A DNA stretch of 64,000 bases from DASQBT01 sp963782495 (GTDB lineage: Bacteria; Pseudomonadota; Gammaproteobacteria; Burkholderiales; Thiobacillaceae), in contig CAWAJU010000008.1 in the NCBI GenBank assembly GCA_963782495.1, positions 310,001-374,000 of the forward strand, in the 5' to 3' direction. The position numbers and the translations under genes were made by a program. A model generated the notes under the pieces. It saw only the letters and a program-made list of their open reading frames with translations. It was not told the DNA's origin and did not search any database. Shown piece by piece: positions 53,821 to 61,749 of the stretch. Numbering within the stretch: the first letter of the stretch is position 1; each line of letters starts with the position of its first letter.

Positions 53821-53837
53821 CTACGCAAATTGCGTAG
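53821..53837. promoter_or_regulatory. Palindrome upstream of the brnT-like relic
   Basis: CTACGCAA-A-TTGCGTAG, a perfect 8-bp inverted repeat with one central base, directly before the toxin relic. Probably an antitoxin-bound operator (inference). Confidence 0.55.
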
Positions 53838-53838
53838 T

Positions 53839-54112
53839 ATGCAAAATGCGCCCAGGATCCGGTCAAGACCCCAGGAATGTTGTCCTGCGTGGACTATCCT
53901 TCGCACGCGCTGCGGACTTCGCACGAGACGGCGGTGTTCGAGGTCGATGACCGTCGCAATTACGGCGAGGAGCGGATCACGGAGTCGGCTTGTTGGACGG
54001 TGTAGCGGACGTGTTGGTCTTCACGATGCGCGGCGAAGTGCTGCGCGTTATCAGCTTTCGCAAGGCGAACTCACGCGAGGCAGGACGGTATGAAAAAGCG
54101 ATCCAATCCTGA
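53839..54112 (+). pseudogene. BrnT-type toxin relic, frameshifted
   Basis: Pieces in different frames follow BrnT: DPVKT and RNVVLRGLSFARAADFA (DPxKxxxNxxxHGLSFxxA of the family), VFEVDDRRNYGEERI, then LLDGVADVLVFTMRGEVLRVISFRKANSREAGRYEKA to a stop overlapping the next gene. Two or more frameshifts make it inactive. BrnT is a RelE-fold ribonuclease toxin. The following gene begins inside its 3' end, as in brnTA operons. Confidence 0.75.
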
Positions 54113-54424
54113 AATGATCGACGCTGAGAACCCCGAGCTGACGGAGGAGCGGTTCAAGCGCGCCAAACGCTTTCGGACCTTGCCTGCGGCCTTGCGCGCC
54201 AAGCTGTCAGACCCTCATCGGGTGCTGATCCCCGCAGAAGACGTCAAGTCCTTGCGCGAGCTCGCTGGCGTATCCCAAGGGGAATTCGCCCGCGTGATCG
54301 GGGTGTCACGCCGCACGCTGGAGAACTGGGGGCAACATCGTGCCAGACCGTCAGGCCCGGCCGTGCGCTGCTCAAGATCGTGGCGGCAAATCCAAGGGCG
54401 GCGATTGAGGCACTTCACGGATAG
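54090..54424 (+). pseudogene. Chimeric BrnA/XRE antitoxin, frameshifted
   Basis: It starts MKKRSNPEMIDAENPELTEE, the BrnA N-terminus, but instead of BrnA's ribbon-helix-helix end it continues into an XRE helix-turn-helix antitoxin: LIPAEDVKSLRELAGVSQGE, FARVIGVSRRTLENWGQHRA, RPSGPA. One base is lost near 54366; the other frame supplies the expected end ALLKIVAANPRAAIEALHG and a stop at 54424. So the toxin-binding head of BrnA was joined to a HigA/NadS-type DNA-binding body. It overlaps the toxin relic by 23 bases. The module is dead as sequenced, unless the shift is an error. Confidence 0.7.
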
Positions 54425-54655
54425 GGCGACGAAAAATGAGTCTTCCTTATCTCGAGCCTGACCCGTTAGGTTCCACAACATACCAAGTTGCCGGGCCATA
54501 TATTCCGTAACTGTCAATTTATGGTGGTATGGAATGTGTCGCGAGCCCCCAATACCTGGAACCATGCGCGGCGGGCCACGGTCTCATCTTTGTCGCTGCA
54601 CAATGAAAGGCGGCCGGTCGACATTTATCGAAGCGGTTGAACTGGCCTAACCACC

Positions 54656-54898
54656 ATGCCTTGGATCATTCTTCTTTTTACGCTGTTGCTTGCCATTTGG
54701 CTGGCCTGGTTTGTCGTGGCTATGTCGTTAAGCGCCGTCATGGCAATGCTGGCAGTCTTGGTGGGAGCCGCAGGGTTTACGATGGCACTTCTGGTTATGT
54801 CGTGGCTGTCCGCAGGTCTGGGAAACGTGCGCCGAGAGTTCAAGGGCGCGATCACCAAGAGTCTTCAGTGGTTGCGCAGACGTCATCTGCTGCGTTGA
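54656..54898 (+). CDS. Small hydrophobic membrane protein
   Basis: 80 residues with two membrane segments (IILLFTLLLAIWLAWFVVAM and AMLAVLVGAAGFTMALLVMSWL in part) and a basic C-terminus KSLQWLRRRHLLR, a plausible inner membrane topology. No family recognised and no strong ribosome site; surrounded by pseudogenes, so it may be a fragment. Confidence 0.4.
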   Translation: MPWIILLFTLLLAIWLAWFVVAMSLSAVMAMLAVLVGAAGFTMALLVMSWLSAGLGNVRREFKGAITKSLQWLRRRHLLR

Positions 54899-55229
54899 CG
54901 GCAAAGACATCGGCGCCGCTGTGATCGGGGCGGAACTGGCCCGAAAACTGCCCGCGGTTTTGGGGTCGAGCCGTTCGACTATTTCGTTTTCAAGACCTTA
55001 TAGAGTCATCAATTAATCAAGCCGACTTTTGTGAGTTCGTAGGCCACTCTTTCAACGCAGGAGCAAGCCAGGACGATTGATGAACCCGGAACGATGGGGA
55101 CAACATGGTTTGAAAGACCGTCGAGGCACAACAATGCCAGGACTGTTTGCCAGCATTGATGCGGTCAATAAATCTGACAAGGCTGGACAGTCAACTATAG
55201 GTGTCAGCGTGAATTATTTTCCGCCGCCA

Positions 55230-55373
55230 GTGACCCATCCCCGCCGCCCCCACATCCAGCTCCATGACGTTCCTCTGCACATCACCCCGCGCGGCAACGA
55301 TCGTGAGCCCTGCTTCTTCGCCGAAGACGATTACCTGAGCCACCTCCGTTGGCCGGGCGAAGCCCTGGCTTAA
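55230..55373 (+). pseudogene. RAYT (REP-associated tyrosine transposase) N-terminal relic
   Basis: From a GTG at 55230 the peptide HPRRPHIQLHDVPLHITPRG then NDREPCFFAEDDYLSHLRW is the N-terminus of Y1-family RAYT transposases (PRxxLxGVPxHVxQRGxNRxxCFF). It ends after 47 residues; the His-hydrophobe-His and Tyr active-site parts are absent. A universal stress protein end abuts it. Confidence 0.75.
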
Positions 55374-55378
55374 TTTGA

Positions 55379-55582
55379 ATGCGGCCTGCCCCCTACGCCC
55401 TCATCCGCCTCGCCGGCGAAAGCGATGCTGACCTCATCGTCCTTGGTTGCCATTCTCATCATGGTGTCGCAAGCACTGCTCGGCTCGACCGCCATCGACG
55501 TGATCGATCGCGCACACTGCGATATTCTCGCCGTGCGTCCTCATCTCCGAGTCGAGGAGTCCCCACACGCTTGCCCGGCCTA
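55379..55582 (+). pseudogene. Universal stress protein C-terminal relic
   Basis: ADLIVLGCHSHHGVAS in one frame and ALLGSTAIDVIDRAHCDILAVRPHLRV in the next make up the ATP-binding C-terminus of a UspA-type protein (GxxGHHG, GSTA, DILVVR). One frameshift and loss of the first half mark a relic. It is joined directly to the RAYT relic, so a deletion probably fused two genes' remains. Confidence 0.75.
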
Positions 55583-55615
55583 ACCGGTCCCACACTCGGC
55601 CACATGCCGCATCGC

Positions 55616-57796
55616 TCAGGATTCGCCCTCGTAGCGCAGCACGATGCCCGCCAGGGGCGGCAGGGTCAGCAGCAGGGAATGCTCGCGGTTCATCCACGGC
55701 CGGGCTTCGGTGTAGAGCGGGGCCATGCCGTTGCCCAGGTTGGAACCCCCGTAGTACATGGAGTCTGAATTGAGCACTTCCCGATACGCGCCGGCCCGGG
55801 GCACGCCGAGCCGATAGCCCCGGCGCGGCACCGGCGTGAGGTTGAGCACCACGGCCATGAGCGCGTCATCGCCCTTGCGCACAAAGCTGATCACGGACTG
55901 CTGCGCATCGTGGCAATCGAGCCACTCGAAGCCCTGCCAGTCGAACTCGTAACGGTACAGGGCGGGACTTGAGCGGTAGAGTGCGTTGAGGTCCCGCACC
56001 AGACGTTGCATGCCCTGGTGCAGGGGATAGTCCAGCACATACCAATCCAGTACCCCGGCGCTGTTCCACTCCAGGCCCTGGCCAAATTCGGTGCCCATGA
56101 ACAGAAGCTTCTTGCCCGGGTGGGTGAATTGATACGTGTACAGGGCCCGCAGGTTGGCATGCCGCTGCCACTCGTCGCCCGGCATCTTGTGCAGCATGGA
56201 CTGCTTGCCGTGCACCACCTCGTCATGCGAGAAGGGCAGCATGAAATTCTCGGTGAAGGCGTACAGCATGCTGAAGGTGAGCATGCCGAGGTGGTACTGG
56301 CGATGAATCGGCTCATGCGCCATGTAGCGCAGGGTATCGTTCATCCACCCCATGTTCCACTTGATGTCGAAGCCAAGACCGCCGGCGTAGGTCGGTCGAC
56401 TCACCATGGGCCAGGAAGTGGATTCCTCGGCCAGCATGAGCACACCGGGGCATTCCTCATGGGTAACCACATTCAGTTCGCGCAGAAAGTCGATCGCCTC
56501 CAGATTTTCGCGACCGCCATACTGGTTGGGGACCCATTCGCCCTCACTGCGCGAATAGTCCCGATAGAGCATGGAGGCAACCGCATCGACCCGCAGGCCG
56601 TCCAGGTGCATCTCCTGCAGCCAGAACACGGCGCTGGACAGCAAAAGATTCCTCACCTCGTTGCGACCGTAGTTGTAGATCAGGGTGGACCAATCGAGGT
56701 GTTCGCCGAGACGCGGGTCATCATGCTCGTACAAGGCCGTGCCGTCGAAGCGGGCCAGGCCGTGGGCATCCTTGGGGAAGTGGGCGGGTACCCAGTCCAG
56801 CAGCACGCCAATACCGTTCCGGTGCAGATGGTCGACGAAATAACGGAAGTCGTCCGGTCCGCCGTAGCGGCGGGTGGGCGCGAAATAACCCGTGGCCTGA
56901 TAGCCCCAGGACAGGTCGAAGGGGTGCTCGGTCACCGGCAGCAATTCGACGTGGGTGAAGCCCATGTCCTTCGCGTAGGCTGCCAGCCGATGGGCCAATT
57001 CCCGGTAGTTCAGGAACCCACCCTCGGCGTCGCGCTGCCACGATCCCAGATGGACCTCGTAAACGGACATGGGCTGGTGCAGCCAGTCGGCGTTCCTTCT
57101 CGCTTCCAGCCAGCCATGGTCGCCCCAGGGGAAGGTGCTTTCACTCACCACGACGGATGCCGTCCGCGGTCGCAGTTCCTGCCACTGACCGTAAGGATCG
57201 GTCTTGAGAAAAAGCTGGCCGGTGTCGCGGTTGCGGATTTCATACTTGTAGAGGTGACCGGCTTCCAGGTCGGGAATGAACAGCTCCCAGACGCCGCTGC
57301 CGCCGCGCAGGCGCATGGGATGCTGCCGGCCGTCCCAGCGGTTGAAGTCACCCACGACACTGACGCGCTCGGCGTTGGGTGCCCACACCGCGAACAGCAC
57401 GCCGCCCACGCCCTCCACCTCGCGCTCGTGGGCACCGAGGAAGCGGTAGGCGTGGCGATGGCGACCTTCGCCAAACAAGTGAAGATCGAGGTCGCCGAGC
57501 TGGGGGCCAAACGTGTACGGATCGCGGGCGATATGCTCGCGCTGCCCCTGGTCGCGCCAGACCACGCTATAGTGCGCGGGCAGTTGCGAGCCGTCGCCGC
57601 GCCACTCGAACAGGCCGGTGCCGTCGGACCGGCTCATGGGGAGCCCGACCTCGGCGATGCGGGCTTCCTCGGCATCCGCCAGGAAGGCGCGCACCACCAT
57701 CTCGTTCGCGTCAGGATGACGTCCCAGGACGGAGAAGGGGTCGTGATGGCGCGCCTCGACGATTCGGCGCATTTCGTCATTGATAGCTGAGTTCAT
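55616..57796 (-). CDS. glgB: 1,4-alpha-glucan branching enzyme
   Basis: Makes alpha-1,6 branches in glycogen. 726 residues from the ATG at 57796 with an AAGGAAAC before it, near the E. coli length of 728; the frame upstream to 58039 is noncoding. N-terminal carbohydrate modules include DPFSVLGRHPD and LFAVWAPNAERVSVVGDFNR. The GH13 catalytic barrel has VYEVHLGSW, DWVPAHFPKD, the nucleophile Asp in GLRVDAVASMLYRDYSR, the acid Glu in LMLAEESTSWP and SHDEVVHGK. No other glycogen genes are in the window; the gene converges on the pseudogene cluster. Confidence 0.96.
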   Translation of the reverse strand: MNSAINDEMRRIVEARHHDPFSVLGRHPDANEMVVRAFLADAEEARIAEVGLPMSRSDGTGLFEWRGDGSQLPAHYSVVWRDQGQREHIARDPYTFGPQLGDLDLHLFGEGRHRHAYRFLGAHEREVEGVGGVLFAVWAPNAERVSVVGDFNRWDGRQHPMRLRGGSGVWELFIPDLEAGHLYKYEIRNRDTGQLFLKTDPYGQWQELRPRTASVVVSESTFPWGDHGWLEARRNADWLHQPMSVYEVHLGSWQRDAEGGFLNYRELAHRLAAYAKDMGFTHVELLPVTEHPFDLSWGYQATGYFAPTRRYGGPDDFRYFVDHLHRNGIGVLLDWVPAHFPKDAHGLARFDGTALYEHDDPRLGEHLDWSTLIYNYGRNEVRNLLLSSAVFWLQEMHLDGLRVDAVASMLYRDYSRSEGEWVPNQYGGRENLEAIDFLRELNVVTHEECPGVLMLAEESTSWPMVSRPTYAGGLGFDIKWNMGWMNDTLRYMAHEPIHRQYHLGMLTFSMLYAFTENFMLPFSHDEVVHGKQSMLHKMPGDEWQRHANLRALYTYQFTHPGKKLLFMGTEFGQGLEWNSAGVLDWYVLDYPLHQGMQRLVRDLNALYRSSPALYRYEFDWQGFEWLDCHDAQQSVISFVRKGDDALMAVVLNLTPVPRRGYRLGVPRAGAYREVLNSDSMYYGGSNLGNGMAPLYTEARPWMNREHSLLLTLPPLAGIVLRYEGES

Positions 57797-58417
57797 GTTT
57801 CCTTGCCTTGTCTTCGGAAGTTGAAATCGTGGCCGTGGCCGGCCTGTTGCCTGCGGCAGCGGCTTGGGCGACGACACTCTTATGCTCGGCGTCGGCTCGT
57901 GCCCGTCGCTGTCCACCTTACACAGGGCGCAGCCCTGTATGCTCCGGTTCTGATCGTGGCTGGTTGTTTTGCACCCACGTCTATCTCCGGGTTTTGCATT
58001 GACTCCTGGCCGAGCCGGCCGATCCGCAGTATCGCTCAAATTTGTGTTAACCCCATGACCAAGCTTGCTCCGGCCCGGCTGGTCTTATGAAGTCCATGCG
58101 GATTCGGCAAGCTCATGCCTGAATTTGACACAGCGCAGTTTGTCATCAGTTGAAGCGGCAAAGCCTCTGGCGAATACCTCGATGATCTCTTCACGACTCC
58201 GCCCCCTCAAACAATGGAGACTACGGGATTACCGGGCGGGTTCATTCCGTCCGTTCGACACTGTGTGTTTCACCGCTGAGACAGTTGCATCGAACCCGAT
58301 CGACGAGCCGCGCTTGTGCGGCATCTGCGTCGTTGCTAGGGTGAAAATGCCGGTCGCGGCTATCCGGCCAGGCGACATAACGAAAGACACAGCATCACAT
58401 GCTACAGGAGGAACATC
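57797..58417. other. Divergent intergenic region between glgB and a secreted protein gene
   Basis: About 620 bases with no credible gene. It holds the upstream regions of both divergent genes; no confident promoter identified. Confidence 0.45.
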
Positions 58418-59101
58418 ATGAACAACCACCTCAAAAGATTGACCTACGTCGAGGCTTGCTACCCCACCTTCGTTCTTGCCGTCCTCAGCTCGGCCGCATC
58501 CGCTCAGATCACCGTAGGGCCGCCTTCCATAGGCCCAATCGGCATACCGATTGAGCTCAACATGCTGCGAGACCCGGGATTTGAAAACACCCACCTGAAC
58601 CCCGCCTGGACAACCCGCGGGTCTTACTACGAAACCACAGACGGCGATAAGTTCTACGACAATATCGGGCATCTGAGCGGTTTGGCCCATAGCGGGAGCC
58701 AGGCATTCGATATGGGCGCCTCGGGCGGGCTTTCCGCTCCGGTCGCGCTCGAAGTCCTGCGCCAGAATCTGCTCTTTCCGGTCAACTCGAACATCGCATT
58801 GAACGCCTCCATCTGGGCCCTCTCCGGAGACCAGACGCTGTACGTGGATATTTACTACAGCGACGGCACGGTCTCGCACGGATCGAAGCACCTCGACGCC
58901 GAGGAAGCGCCGCACCAGGACAACGGCTGGCGGCACTGGAACTTCACTTCACTGGTAACGCCGAACAAGACCATCGTCGCCATCGACTTCATATCCGATT
59001 CCTACGAGGGTCTGAGCAGCGTCACGATCGACGACGCCGCGCTCACCGTTCGGGCCTACTTGCCCCCGCTGGGACTTGGGGTTGCAAGTCCCGCTCAGTA
59101 G
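58418..59101 (+). CDS. Secreted protein, putative carbohydrate-binding-like fold
   Basis: 227 residues from an ATG with a strong AGGAGGA nine bases upstream. A signal peptide region (YPTFVLAVLSSAASAQ) is followed by a beta-rich domain with LLRDPGFEN-like NMLRDPGFENTHLNPAWTT, SGSQAFDMGASGG and SVTIDDAALTV, the jelly-roll pattern of carbohydrate-binding and PEP-CTERM-type exported proteins. No PEP-CTERM signal is present; the protein ends LGVASPAQ. Neighbouring PEP-CTERM gene downstream suggests envelope or extracellular role. Assignment of the fold is by pattern only. Confidence 0.65.
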   Translation: MNNHLKRLTYVEACYPTFVLAVLSSAASAQITVGPPSIGPIGIPIELNMLRDPGFENTHLNPAWTTRGSYYETTDGDKFYDNIGHLSGLAHSGSQAFDMGASGGLSAPVALEVLRQNLLFPVNSNIALNASIWALSGDQTLYVDIYYSDGTVSHGSKHLDAEEAPHQDNGWRHWNFTSLVTPNKTIVAIDFISDSYEGLSSVTIDDAALTVRAYLPPLGLGVASPAQ

Positions 59102-59229
59102 GGCGCCCAGACACTCAAGCAGATCTCAGGACGCTACCTGCGAACAAATCCGGTGAAAGCTACGAGATGCTTGAATAGCTTCTGGGATGTCCTAGGCTTA
59201 TCTCAAACAGTCGGCAAAAGGGGGCGACG

Positions 59230-59898
59230 ATGAACAAGACAGTGCTGTTTGGCTTGATTGGGTTCGCTGGCACACTTGTCGCCGCGGACTCGGGCGCGAC
59301 GATTGTTAGCGGCAGCGTGACGGGTGGAACGGCAATGACTGCCGGCGGAACCTTCCTCAAACTGACCCCGCCGCTTTTGAATCTCTTCGGACCGCCGGAC
59401 AGCGTTGGCAATGACAATTTTCAGACCCCGGACCTGTACGGCTTCGATGAAGACCAGAACATCATCCTGGGCGCACCGCTCTCGGCCGACATCCTGGCCG
59501 GCGGGCCCCTCGTCGCTGGCGATACGGTGGCCAGCCACTATATTTTCTTCGATCCGGGTCCAAGCCAGCACGTCATCGGCACGGTCAACTTCGATTCCGC
59601 GATCGTCGCCATCATGACCAGCACCGGCACCCTGGCGGCGAGCGACTTTCTTGCCAACACGGGCGTCAACTACCTGAATCCAGGTGCGCGCGGACTGGAA
59701 ACCGGTGACAGCGTAACGATCAGTGGCCCGAACCAGATCACCTTTGATACCGTCGCGAGTACACCGGGCGACTATGTCCGCGTGCTGACCGCGTTTTCAC
59801 CTGGCGGCACGAGTGTCCCGGAACCAGGCAGCCTGGTGCTGCTCGGTCTGGGCTTGGCCGTGCTCGGATCGCAAAGGCTGTCACGGCGAGATCAGTGA
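59230..59898 (+). CDS. PEP-CTERM exported protein
   Basis: 222 residues: signal peptide MNKTVLFGLIGFAGTLVAAD, a Gly/Thr/Asp-rich beta domain (GDTVASHYIFFDPGPSQHVI, ANTGVNYLNPGARGLETGDS in part), then VPEPGSLVLLGLGLAVLGSQ and a basic RLSRR tail. That is the exosortase sorting signal. Purine-rich AGGGGGCG precedes the ATG. The mature domain resembles other PEP-CTERM proteins of unknown function found in biofilm-forming proteobacteria. Confidence 0.9.
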   Translation: MNKTVLFGLIGFAGTLVAADSGATIVSGSVTGGTAMTAGGTFLKLTPPLLNLFGPPDSVGNDNFQTPDLYGFDEDQNIILGAPLSADILAGGPLVAGDTVASHYIFFDPGPSQHVIGTVNFDSAIVAIMTSTGTLAASDFLANTGVNYLNPGARGLETGDSVTISGPNQITFDTVASTPGDYVRVLTAFSPGGTSVPEPGSLVLLGLGLAVLGSQRLSRRDQ

Positions 59899-60213
59899 CA
59901 GGTAAACCCAATGCGGTGCGGTGCAGTGCTTTGCATCGTGCCGGGCCGCGGCTGGAAAATAATAGAGCTTCATCAGGAAAGGGAACAGCAGCAACCACCA
60001 CGGCTTCGGCCATTCGATCTTCACGGCCAGCGGCGGACTGGTCGGGCCTTCAACGCCTTCGGCCTGCACGCCCGCAACACACAGTCAGTAATCGCCCGGC
60101 TTGGGCTTGGCCAACATAGCGCCGACCCAACACAAGTCCGATCACCAGACCCATGCCCTTTGCATTCCGACACGCCCACATGCTAAGGTCAAAACATATC
60201 CCACCTGCAAACT
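59899..60213. other. Intergenic region with duplicated element
   Basis: Holds the second copy of the fragment at 50057-50171 and the upstream region of the sigma-54 activator gene. No other feature. Confidence 0.5.
60008..60124. repeat. Duplicated gene-fragment-like element, copy 2
   Basis: Aligns with 50057-50171. The minus-strand peptide has an in-frame stop (after KPKPGDY) but the SPPLAVKIEWPK part is preserved, continuing into WWLLLFPFLMKLYYF, a membrane-like stretch. Confidence 0.55.
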
Positions 60214-61566
60214 GTGACACGCGTGGACAAGAAACTGATCCAGAGCCTCGTCGAAGCAAATCCCGAACCGTTTGCGCTGGTTGACGAGCACTACGTCATC
60301 GTTGCCTGCAATCAAAGATATGCCGCGACCTATACGCACCTGAGCCCGGCCGAGATTGTCGGAATGAAGTGTCACGAGGTTTCGCACAAGAGCGAATACA
60401 CCTGCGACATCAATGGCGAGGAGTGTCCGCTGGCTCGGGTGTTCAGCACCCGGGAGCCGATGCAGGTCATCCACCGCCATATCGATCGCGACCACGCGCC
60501 CGAGTATGTGGCGATCCATGGCACGCCGGTGTTTGGCGACAACGGCAAGCTCCTGTACATGGGTGAGGCGATGTGTCCGATCATCAAGGAATCCGACCTG
60601 GTCTTCGACGAGGAAAAAATGGTCGGCTGCTGCCCGTCGTTCACCCGCGTGCTGGACAATATGAGCATGGTGGCCGGCACCGACGCATCGGTGCTGATTC
60701 ATGGCGAGACCGGCACCGGCAAGGAGTTGGCCGCGCAGTTCCTGCACCGAAGATCCTCGCGCGCGGGCGGCGAACTGGTGACCGTGGACTGCACGCAGTT
60801 CACCGAAGACTTGTTTGCCAATGAACTGTTCGGCCATGAACAGGGTGCATTCACCGGTTGCATCGCGATGAAGAAAGGCCTGGTGGAACTGGCGCACAAG
60901 GGCACGCTGTTTCTCGACGAAATCAGCGAAATGCCGCATTCGATTCAGGCCAAGTTCCTCCGCGTGCTGGAAGCGCACAGTTTTCGCCGTCTCGGCGGCA
61001 CCAAGGAAATCAAGACCGATTTCCGCCTGATTGCCGCGACAAACCGCGATCTCAAGCAACTGGTGGAGCAGGGCCAGTTTCGCGCCGACCTGTATTACCG
61101 GATCAACTGCATGCAGGTGGAGATACCGCCGCTTCGTCATCGGCGCGAGGACATACCCGAACTGGCGCGGCATTTTCTGTCACGCAAGCTCATGGGCAAA
61201 CATGCGGCCAGCATCAGCCCTGCTGCGCTCGACCTGCTCAAGCGCTACGACTATCCGGGCAACATGCGCGAACTGAAGAACATTCTGGAGCGCAGCGCCT
61301 TGCTGGCTCACGGCGGCATCATTCAACCCGAACATCTGCCCGATGAAATCCTCCACTGCAACCCGACGCCGGACCGCGACCTGGAGGGGCGCGAAAGGGA
61401 ATTTGCAGCCCGTGCGCTCGATGCCAACTCCCACCCGGTTACGCCGGAGCTTATCCGCCACACGCTCGAACACTTCCGTGGCAATCGCCGCCTGACCGCC
61501 AAGGCGCTCAATATCAGCGAGCGCACGCTCTACCGCCGCCTCAAGGAAATGGACGTCGCGGCCTAG
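60214..61566 (+). CDS. Sigma-54-dependent activator with cysteine-rich PAS domain
   Basis: 450 residues from a GTG. An N-terminal PAS domain (PEPFALVDEHYVIVACNQRY) contains a cysteine/histidine cluster: Cys32, Cys53 with His54 and His58, Cys64, Cys71 in GEECPL. Such clusters usually bind a redox-active metal, heme or react with thiols. The AAA+ domain has Walker A GETGTGKE near residue 164 and GAFTG at 211 that contacts sigma-54, then LFLDEISEMP (Walker B) and RNVEELxN-like NMRELKNILER. A Fis-type HTH ends the protein (NRRLTAKALNISERTLYRRL). It precedes a probable target operon with a -24/-12 promoter, so it is likely a sulfur- or redox-responsive regulator of cytochrome-soxYZ (inference). 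Confidence 0.93.
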   Translation: MTRVDKKLIQSLVEANPEPFALVDEHYVIVACNQRYAATYTHLSPAEIVGMKCHEVSHKSEYTCDINGEECPLARVFSTREPMQVIHRHIDRDHAPEYVAIHGTPVFGDNGKLLYMGEAMCPIIKESDLVFDEEKMVGCCPSFTRVLDNMSMVAGTDASVLIHGETGTGKELAAQFLHRRSSRAGGELVTVDCTQFTEDLFANELFGHEQGAFTGCIAMKKGLVELAHKGTLFLDEISEMPHSIQAKFLRVLEAHSFRRLGGTKEIKTDFRLIAATNRDLKQLVEQGQFRADLYYRINCMQVEIPPLRHRREDIPELARHFLSRKLMGKHAASISPAALDLLKRYDYPGNMRELKNILERSALLAHGGIIQPEHLPDEILHCNPTPDRDLEGREREFAARALDANSHPVTPELIRHTLEHFRGNRRLTAKALNISERTLYRRLKEMDVAA

Positions 61567-61583
61567 TCCCGCGTTCGTGCCGA

Positions 61584-61616
61584 CTGCCAGGTTCTGCCAT
61601 TGGCAGGATTTGGCAG
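61584..61616. promoter_or_regulatory. Double inverted repeat, candidate activator-binding site (UAS)
   Basis: CTGCCA occurs twice, then TGGCAG twice, symmetrically (CTGCCA-GGTT-CTGCCA-T-TGGCAG-GATT-TGGCAG), about 70-100 bases before the -24 box. The nested symmetry and position fit a site for a Fis-type HTH enhancer-binding protein. It could also work as a terminator hairpin for the upstream gene. Confidence 0.55.
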
Positions 61617-61681
61617 ACTGACACGCCATCGAGGCGTTCTCCCCAAGGCAGGCAAATCAATGTCTTATGCGTCCACAGACA

Positions 61682-61698
61682 TTGGTATGAAACCTGCT
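61682..61698 (+). promoter_or_regulatory. Sigma-54 (-24/-12) promoter of the cytochrome-soxYZ operon
   Basis: TTGGTATGAAACCTGCT has GG and GC ten bases apart, as required (GG 61684-61685, GC 61696-61697), and matches the TTGGCACG-N4-TTGCT consensus at most key positions. Transcription would start near 61709, 41 bases before the ATG. Confidence 0.65.
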
Positions 61699-61749
61699 CC
61701 CTCCTCCCAGGAAGCATGACTCAGATACAAATCACTTTGGGAGGAAAGG

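Noticed and set aside
61601..61616. TGGCAGGATTTGGCAG as a sigma-54 promoter
   Set aside because: GG and GC are nine rather than ten bases apart, and the sequence is half of a symmetrical repeat. The site at 61682-61698 has the right spacing.
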